The notes under the pieces are model-generated. The model had not been told where the DNA came from, ran no database searches, and saw only the letters and a program-made list of their open reading frames with translations. Below are positions 5,520 to 10,623 of a stretch of 10,623 nt of DNA, piece by piece. The stretch is from Bacteroidales bacterium UBA4318 (GTDB lineage Bacteria > Bacteroidota > Bacteroidia > Bacteroidales > UBA932), in contig DGUE01000160.1 of assembly GCA_002393895.1 (NCBI GenBank), positions 1 to 10,623 of the forward strand. Reading direction: 5' to 3'. The position numbers were made by a program, and so were the translations under genes. Numbering within the stretch: position 1 is the stretch's first letter; every line of letters begins with the position of its first letter.

Positions 5520-7378
5520 TATTCTGAAACTAAAACTATTGAAGATCCATAAATCTTGTTCACTTTCCGGGCGAAGTCCCTGTATTCACCGTATTTGTCC
5601 TTGCTCTCGTTGAAGGCCTTCGCGGAGAATTGCTGGACTATCCGTATCCCGTCCGCTTCCACGCTGAAGGTCGATATGAAACGCCCCCATTCAGTGTCGA
5701 GGTCGGCATCGGCAGGGATCTTTTCAATCCTGTACCCATCCGGAATGTGAAGGAAAAGCTCGTCCGTAATGATGAAAGGATTGTCCCTGAAGATGCCGTT
5801 CACGCGCTCGGTCCTCTGGAAATCCAGCTTTCCTGCCACGGGGTTCACCGGCACGAAGAGGCGGTTGCCGCTGCGGTTCGCGTATTTGCCGGCGTTCATG
5901 GTGAAGTTCAGGCGTACCTCCGGGCAGTAGGCCCTTCCGTATTGTTCGTAATCCTGGAAGTTGTCGGTCACGGACAGTATCTTCAGGTCATCTACCTGCA
6001 GGTCCCATCCGCTGGTAAGGCGTCGCTTCTGCGCCTGGGGGTCGCGCTCGGTGAAACCGATGTAGCGTTCGCTGTCTTCCAGGAAGTGAGCCTCGTCGAT
6101 TGAGATGCCCGCGGAGCCGTCCTTGTTCAGCTTTACGTCCGTCTTCCAGATGCTTCTGCGGAGCGAATCAGGGTAGGCTCCCACCTTCACCAGCCTGCCT
6201 CCTTCCGGAGTCACCAGAAGGATTTCGTGCCCGGCTACGGCGTTGTGCCTGTAGCCCAGCGGCATGCGGGGATTGGTGCATTCCACGAAGAGGGTGTCGT
6301 TCTTCTCCGGCAGCGGCACGGCCAGCATGGCATGGTCCAGCTGCCCGTGGGCGGGGATGTCGTGGAGGAGTTCGGGAGTGTCGGTGCTGACCGCGAAGTA
6401 GTAGGATTCCACTCCCACGGCTTTCAGCAGGCTCTGTAAATAGTTCGCGAGGGCCTTGCAGTCACCGAATCCGGTCTTGGCCACCGTGGCGGCCGGCATG
6501 GGCTTGAGGCCTCCGATTCCGAGCTGTATGCTCACGTAGCGGGTCTTCTCCCGCAGGTACGCGTAAAGGGCGCGCACCTTCTGGAAATCATCCGCACAGC
6601 CTGCCACCAGGTCCCTTGCCTTCTGAACTTCAAGCTCGTCCAGGTTGCCGGTGCCATCCTGAAGGGTATGGAGCCACGCTCCGTATTCTTTCCAGTCCGC
6701 CTGGGTCCCCGGCACGCCGCCGTATACGAAATCTACGGGGAGGGAATACAGGAGGGGAAGGTCGATCGGTGGCATCAGGTGCTCGTCCACCACCGGAGCC
6801 AGGTCCTTCACCTCCCAGCGGTAGATATCCTTCTTTCCGCTCTTGTCCTGCGAGGCCTCCAGGCCCTCCGCATGGCTCAGGAACTGCGTCCCCTTGGGCA
6901 GCTGAAGGGTGTAGCTGGCCTTGTCCAGCTTGGTGGCGTCGGTATTGACTGGGCTGAAGACGGGGAAGGAGAGGATGCCGTTGCGATAGCTGACGCTGTA
7001 GTCGTAGGTGACGGTGTATGGATACGACGATTCCGGGCTGAACACGGTGGCGTAGCTGTCGTCGGCCGTGCCTTCGGAGATGGAGAAGGTCCTGAGATCC
7101 TTCTTGCCTATCTTGGTCTTCTGCCCGGAGCCGGACTCCAGCTCTCCCTTGAAATCCGCCAGCGACCGGAACGAGTCGGTGTAGAGGAGGAACATGGCGG
7201 CATCGTCGCCGTTCTCGTTCTCCACCCTCACCCGGATGTGCACCTTGCGGGTGCCGTCGGTCTTGGAATTCATCACGAACGTTTCGTCCCTCTCCAGTAT
7301 GCGGGCGTCCCAGCCGGGCTGGGAAAAGCCCTGCAGGACGATGGAGAAGAGCAGAAGCGTCAGGATGAAGTGTCTCAT
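5519..7378 (-). CDS. Exported DUF3857 / transglutaminase-core protein, catalytic Cys and His present
   Basis: This 619-residue protein begins with a signal peptide (MRHFILTLLLFSIVLQGFSQ) and is probably periplasmic or surface-associated. Residues ~25-215 form the DUF3857 beta-rich domain. Residues ~250-385 form a transglutaminase-like core with the nucleophile Cys307 in TGFGDCKALANY and the His349 in GQLDHAML. The third catalytic position falls in FVECTNPRMPLGY (364-376), where Glu/Asn replace the usual Asp. The rest is beta-rich (DUF3858-like), ending near RDFARKVNKIYGSSIVL. In this superfamily, Cys-His members act as proteases, amidases or cross-linkers; the substrate here is unknown. The start overlaps the stop of its upstream paralogue as ATGA, and its own stop overlaps the tmk start. 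The two paralogues probably act together. Confidence 0.88.
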   Translation of the reverse strand: MRHFILTLLLFSIVLQGFSQPGWDARILERDETFVMNSKTDGTRKVHIRVRVENENGDDAAMFLLYTDSFRSLADFKGELESGSGQKTKIGKKDLRTFSISEGTADDSYATVFSPESSYPYTVTYDYSVSYRNGILSFPVFSPVNTDATKLDKASYTLQLPKGTQFLSHAEGLEASQDKSGKKDIYRWEVKDLAPVVDEHLMPPIDLPLLYSLPVDFVYGGVPGTQADWKEYGAWLHTLQDGTGNLDELEVQKARDLVAGCADDFQKVRALYAYLREKTRYVSIQLGIGGLKPMPAATVAKTGFGDCKALANYLQSLLKAVGVESYYFAVSTDTPELLHDIPAHGQLDHAMLAVPLPEKNDTLFVECTNPRMPLGYRHNAVAGHEILLVTPEGGRLVKVGAYPDSLRRSIWKTDVKLNKDGSAGISIDEAHFLEDSERYIGFTERDPQAQKRRLTSGWDLQVDDLKILSVTDNFQDYEQYGRAYCPEVRLNFTMNAGKYANRSGNRLFVPVNPVAGKLDFQRTERVNGIFRDNPFIITDELFLHIPDGYRIEKIPADADLDTEWGRFISTFSVEADGIRIVQQFSAKAFNESKDKYGEYRDFARKVNKIYGSSIVLVSE

Positions 7379-9363
7379 TTCTTGCGCAGGATTATTGTTC
7401 CCTTATAGATGTTGCAGAGCTCGTCCCAGTATTTGCGAAGGTCCATGTAGCGGTCTTCGGAAATGTAAGTATTGCCCAGGGTGAAGGTGAATGCCACGTT
7501 GAGGGAATTCTCCCCGGTGGGGGTGTACTTCGCGAAGGCTCTGCTCCCGGCGATGTCGGAGGCGATACCCGCATTGGAGGGCAGCTGCTCTATCACATAA
7601 TCTTCGGGCCAGGTGATGTTGATGACGGCCTTCATGGTATAAGGATAGCCGAATTCTACTGGAGAGGTGCGGACAGTGCTCTGGAAATCGGATTCATTGT
7701 GCGGCTTGTCGAAGAAGGGCTTCAGGTAGATGCGGTCGCCCGTGGCGTCTGCCTGTAACTCGAAGTCGTATTCGAGACGGGCGGAATTCGACCACTTGTC
7801 GGCACCGGTGAAGGTGAAGGAAGAGATCTCGATGCCGTTATCCTTCTCGATGTTCGCGATGTATTCTTCTTTGTCCTTATAGGAATTGTAGCTGGACTTC
7901 ATGCTCCATGCGGACTGGTTATTGGCGGATATCTGGGCCTTGCCCTTGACGGTGCCGTCCGCAGCCACGTCCATGGTGTAGCTGCGCATTCTGGTGCATT
8001 TGGTCAGCTTGGAAATATCTGCCCAGGAGCCTGCGCCGTTCAGTGCGAGCACGCGTGCCCTAGGAACCAGGTAGGTGGAAGGCAGCACGTTCAGGTAGGT
8101 TTCGGGCCGGACTATGTCGGTGAAATACACCGTTCCCGAAGGGCCGGTAATCTTCAGGATCAGCGCGTTGAAAGCGTCGCTGGACGGATGGAAGTCTGCC
8201 AGCACGCCCCTTTCCCTGGTCTTCACGAGCACGGGTTCCGCGGTGTACCCCACCGCGTTGAACACACTTGCGGCCACGCCGCAGATGTCCGCCTGGTCTC
8301 CGGCACCATCCTTCAGGGCCTTGCTGACATTGGGGAAGAGCGCCACCTTCTCGTTCCAGTGCACTTTATCGAGAACCAGGCTGCGCACGGCACCGATGGC
8401 GGCCTTCTCGTCGGCCGCGGATGCTATCGCCTCCTTGGCCTCGGGAACGAACTTTACACTGCTGGTGCATTCCTTCCACAGTCCCTCCTTGAAGAACTGG
8501 TCGTCCACCTTCTCCCAGGTGCTGCTGAAATCTTTCCTGATGGCGCCGCCTTGCATATAAATTTCCCGAAGCTCATATTCAACGCCGAGCCTGGACTGGT
8601 TCGGATAGTAGTTGTAGGGCTCCACCTTCAGGGCTGGAAGGTCGATGCCGGAGAAATAGTCGGTGATGACGGTATAGTCCATCGGCTCGCCATAGGCCCC
8701 GACCGACATCACGGCCACGCGGGTGGTGGTGCGGTTGTCGTGGAACTTGTAGAAACCGCGCGCCAGCTTGTTGAAACGGAAGAATTCTGCATACTCGATG
8801 TTGAGTTCCGCAAAGTTGACGGGATAGTGCTGCTGCATGTAAATGGTGCCTATGTCCCAGAACCGTTCCGAGGTCAGGATGTACTGCACTTCCACGACGG
8901 AACCCACGCGCACGTCGGGGGCGGAGAAAGTGACCTGGTTGTACCTGTCGGAGAACTTGTCATCGAATATCATTTTCTTGGAAAGCTTGGACTGCACGAC
9001 TTTGCCGCCTTCCAGGTTGTATGTGGTGACCTTTATGCCGCTGATCCTTTCCAGATTGTTTTGCGAGAGGTACAGGAGCTTGTAGTCCGCACAGTCTTTG
9101 CCGCTCTCTTTCAGAACTTTGTAGCGAGTGGTGACAGTCTCTTTGCGGGAAGCCTGAAGCTGAAAGTCAAAAGCCACCAGCACCTCATGTTTCGAGTACA
9201 GGATAACTACGGCAGCCGAGGTGTCGGGAGCGTAGGTCTCCATGGTCAGTTCGGCCTGGGAAATGTCCCCGGGTTTGGAGGAAACGGGAATGGTCTGGCC
9301 CATTGCGGAAACTCCGCAGGCAACGGCCAGTAACGGGACTAATATTTTGATTATCCGTTTCAT
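7375..9363 (-). CDS. Exported DUF3857 / transglutaminase-fold protein, predicted catalytically dead
   Basis: This 662-residue protein is a paralogue of the gene that follows it. It begins with a signal peptide (MKRIIKILVPLLAVACGVSA); cleavage after VSA is more likely than lipoprotein processing, because Ala rather than Leu sits at -3 before C16. The DUF3857 domain spans about residues 55-250. In the transglutaminase-like region the motif reads GAGDQADICGVAASVF (353-368), so Gln357 replaces the catalytic Cys after GD. The expected His is Asn399 (DAFNALIL), while an Asp (D416, YFTDIVRP) remains. It is therefore probably a binding or scaffold protein. I chose the ATG at 9363 because the signal peptide starts there. 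An ATG at 9369 adds two residues and a GTG at 9384 adds seven. The promoter at 9386-9417 serves it and the three overlapping genes downstream. Confidence 0.88.
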   Translation of the reverse strand: MKRIIKILVPLLAVACGVSAMGQTIPVSSKPGDISQAELTMETYAPDTSAAVVILYSKHEVLVAFDFQLQASRKETVTTRYKVLKESGKDCADYKLLYLSQNNLERISGIKVTTYNLEGGKVVQSKLSKKMIFDDKFSDRYNQVTFSAPDVRVGSVVEVQYILTSERFWDIGTIYMQQHYPVNFAELNIEYAEFFRFNKLARGFYKFHDNRTTTRVAVMSVGAYGEPMDYTVITDYFSGIDLPALKVEPYNYYPNQSRLGVEYELREIYMQGGAIRKDFSSTWEKVDDQFFKEGLWKECTSSVKFVPEAKEAIASAADEKAAIGAVRSLVLDKVHWNEKVALFPNVSKALKDGAGDQADICGVAASVFNAVGYTAEPVLVKTRERGVLADFHPSSDAFNALILKITGPSGTVYFTDIVRPETYLNVLPSTYLVPRARVLALNGAGSWADISKLTKCTRMRSYTMDVAADGTVKGKAQISANNQSAWSMKSSYNSYKDKEEYIANIEKDNGIEISSFTFTGADKWSNSARLEYDFELQADATGDRIYLKPFFDKPHNESDFQSTVRTSPVEFGYPYTMKAVINITWPEDYVIEQLPSNAGIASDIAGSRAFAKYTPTGENSLNVAFTFTLGNTYISEDRYMDLRKYWDELCNIYKGTIILRKK

Positions 9364-9385
9364 ATGCATACAATATAGAAACACA

Positions 9386-9417
9386 CAAAGTTAAACGAAA
9401 GCCGAGAGGAATGCAAA
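9386..9417 (-). promoter_or_regulatory. Bacteroidetes-type promoter of the four-gene operon
   Basis: On the minus strand the -33 box TTTG (9417-9414) is followed by exactly 20 bases and the -7 box TAACTTTG (9393-9386). This fits the consensus TTTG-N19-21-TAnnTTTG. The expected transcript start is near 9380, giving a leader of about 10-20 bases before the ATG at 9363 or 9369. It lies entirely in the short gap after pdxB. Confidence 0.75.
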
Positions 9418-9422
9418 TTAAT

Positions 9423-10547
9423 CTATAGTTTGAACCCAAGTCTGGCAAGCCGGTCGGCCATTTCAGGGGTGCCGCCATGCAAGCGCACGGTGAACGAGGT
9501 GAATTCACGGCGCACGGCGTAATCCCCGCGGAGCTTCTCGAAGGCGCCCAGGTTGGCGCGCAGAGCATTGGAATCGGCGGTGATGTCGTAGGTGTGGAGC
9601 ACTGCTTCGGTGAGCACTTCCTGAAGCGTTTTTCCGGATGCATCTATCTCAAACTCAAGTGCTTGCGGAGGATTGGGAATGCCGCTGGCCTTCCAGTCTG
9701 TCAAAGGCAGCCCGAGCACCGAAGCAAGCGTCTGCACGGCGGCGGTGGTGCCGTTCGCCTTGCCGTCGGCAGAATAGCCGGCGATGTGGGGGGTGGTGAT
9801 ATCCAGCAGCTCCACCAGCTCCGGATCCAGTTCGGGCTCTCCTTCCCACACGTCCAGGCATGCGCCAGCAATGCGCCTTTCAGCCAGCGCGGCCTTCAGA
9901 GCCTTGTTGTCTACCACCGGGCCGCGGGATGAGTTGATGAGTATCTGCGTAGGCCGCATCTGCGCCAGCCTGGCGGCATCGAAGAGGTGCCAGGTCGCGT
10001 CCGGCCCGCTCTTCTGCAGCGGCACGTGGAGGGTGATGATATCGCTGTGGGCTACGAGGTAGTCCAGGCTGACGAATGAGGATGGGCCTTCGCGGCGTTC
10101 GCGGGGAGGGTCGTTCAGCAGCACTTTCATGCCGAGGATGGAGGCGGCTTCGGCCACCTTGCTCCCCACATTGCCTACTCCCACCACGCCCAGCGTCATC
10201 TTGGAAAGATCCAGCCCGCGGTTCCGGGCGAGCGTCACCAGCAGGGCGGTGACGTATTGCTTCACGCTCCAGCTGTTGCAGCCCGGGGCGTTCCGCCAGA
10301 TGATGCCGTTGGCCTCGCACCAGGCGGTGTCGATGTGGTCGAATCCTATGGTTGCGGTGGCAATCACTTTAACTTTCGAACCTGCCAGCAGCGCCTCGTT
10401 GCAGATGGTGCGGGTGCGGGTGATCAACGCGTCGGCGTCCTTTACCACCTCTGCGGTAGTCTCTTTTCCGGGGAGATAGACCACCTCCGCATAAGGCTCC
10501 AGGGCCCCGCGGAGAAAGGGAATCTTATTGTCTGCGATTATCTTCAT
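9423..10547 (-). CDS. pdxB: 4-phosphoerythronate dehydrogenase (PdxB)
   Basis: PdxB oxidises 4-phospho-D-erythronate in the DXP-dependent branch of pyridoxal 5'-phosphate synthesis. The 374-residue length matches the family. It has a split substrate-binding domain (1-~90 and ~255-280), an NAD-binding Rossmann domain with GVGNVG (123-128) and the acidic residue D146 after the second strand, and a C-terminal dimerisation domain (~280-374, DUF3410 type). That last domain separates PdxB from SerA and other D-2-hydroxyacid dehydrogenases. Catalytic residues R208 (NSSRGP), E237 (WEGEPE) and H254 (TPHIAGYS) sit at the same numbers as in the Pseudomonas enzyme. The N-terminal MKIIADNKIPF is typical. 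The start ATG overlaps the stop of the upstream gene as TGATG, so the two are probably cotranscribed. No other pdx gene is visible. Confidence 0.95.
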   Translation of the reverse strand: MKIIADNKIPFLRGALEPYAEVVYLPGKETTAEVVKDADALITRTRTICNEALLAGSKVKVIATATIGFDHIDTAWCEANGIIWRNAPGCNSWSVKQYVTALLVTLARNRGLDLSKMTLGVVGVGNVGSKVAEAASILGMKVLLNDPPRERREGPSSFVSLDYLVAHSDIITLHVPLQKSGPDATWHLFDAARLAQMRPTQILINSSRGPVVDNKALKAALAERRIAGACLDVWEGEPELDPELVELLDITTPHIAGYSADGKANGTTAAVQTLASVLGLPLTDWKASGIPNPPQALEFEIDASGKTLQEVLTEAVLHTYDITADSNALRANLGAFEKLRGDYAVRREFTSFTVRLHGGTPEMADRLARLGFKL

Positions 10548-10623
10548 CAGTCTTTGAATCTGTCGGGATGAGCCCAGAGGCCCAGTGCGGGGTTGGATAT
10601 GTAGTAGATTTCTTCGCCGTCCG
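10547..10623 (-). CDS. C-terminal end of an unidentified protein, cut by the window edge
   Basis: The minus-strand frame from the window edge to a TGA at 10549-10547 reads DGEEIYYISNPALGL, then WAHPDRFKD. It contains no stop and overlaps the pdxB start codon by one base (TGATG), which supports a real gene translationally coupled to pdxB. I do not recognise the family from 24 residues. Confidence 0.6.
   Translation of the reverse strand, partial: DGEEIYYISNPALGLWAHPDRFKD

Noticed and set aside
6668..7408. A 246-codon plus-strand frame, with a similar one at 5007-5552
   Set aside because: Both are antisense to well-supported genes and have no recognisable domain, promoter or conserved motif.
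8188..9333. A 381-codon plus-strand frame
   Set aside because: It is antisense to the DUF3857 gene that has a signal peptide and promoter. Its His/Val/Gly-rich composition is typical of reverse-complement reading.
9300..9363. Lipoprotein signal (LLAVAC) at the start of the 662-residue DUF3857 protein
   Set aside because: The -3 residue before Cys is Ala and -2 is Val, a poor lipobox. A signal peptidase I site after VSA fits better.

Overview
The window looks like chromosomal DNA of a GC-rich member of the Bacteroidales, probably an uncultured gut lineage. Three things point there: the gene families (SppA, a rubrerythrin, a MauE/DoxX protein of the Bacteroidetes type, paired DUF3857 proteins, PdxB); upstream regions carrying the Bacteroidetes sigma-ABfr -7 motif TAnnTTTG; and the absence of clear Shine-Dalgarno sequences. 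Placement below the order is inference. No rRNA, tRNA, CRISPR array, transposase or phage gene is visible.

Layout, left to right. (1) 1-633, minus strand: the start of an unidentified gene (1-79), preceded by a 182-codon ORF. That ORF begins as dihydropteroate synthase (FolP), passes through about 160 bp of repeat-like sequence, and ends as the C-terminus of PurH. Neither enzyme is complete. (2) 634-895: an AT-rich gap with three inverted repeats built from related words. (3) 896-2010, minus strand: rubrerythrin followed by an ECF-S-like membrane protein, joined by a TAATG stop/start overlap. (4) 2011-2104: a divergent promoter region with mirror-image -7 boxes. (5) 2105-3829, plus strand: sppA, whose stop codon shares a CTAG palindrome with the stop of the convergent gene. 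(6) 3826-9363, minus strand: a four-gene run of two DUF3857/transglutaminase-fold exported proteins, thymidylate kinase and a MauE/DoxX-like membrane protein. Every junction is an ATGA or TAATG overlap. A textbook TTTG-N20-TAACTTTG promoter lies just upstream. (7) 9423-10623, minus strand: pdxB, which overlaps the stop of a further gene that is cut by the window edge.

The genes fall into two themes. One is cofactor and nucleotide metabolism: PdxB for pyridoxal phosphate, Tmk for dTTP, and the FolP/PurH fragments. The other is envelope and stress functions: SppA, rubrerythrin, the exported transglutaminase-fold pair and the MauE-like protein.

The oddest element is the FolP/PurH hybrid. It may be a real repeat-mediated rearrangement or an assembly join at a repeat, and sequence alone cannot separate these. 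The second point of interest is the transglutaminase-fold pair. One member keeps the catalytic Cys and His, while the other has Gln and Asn in those positions, which suggests a pseudoenzyme partner.
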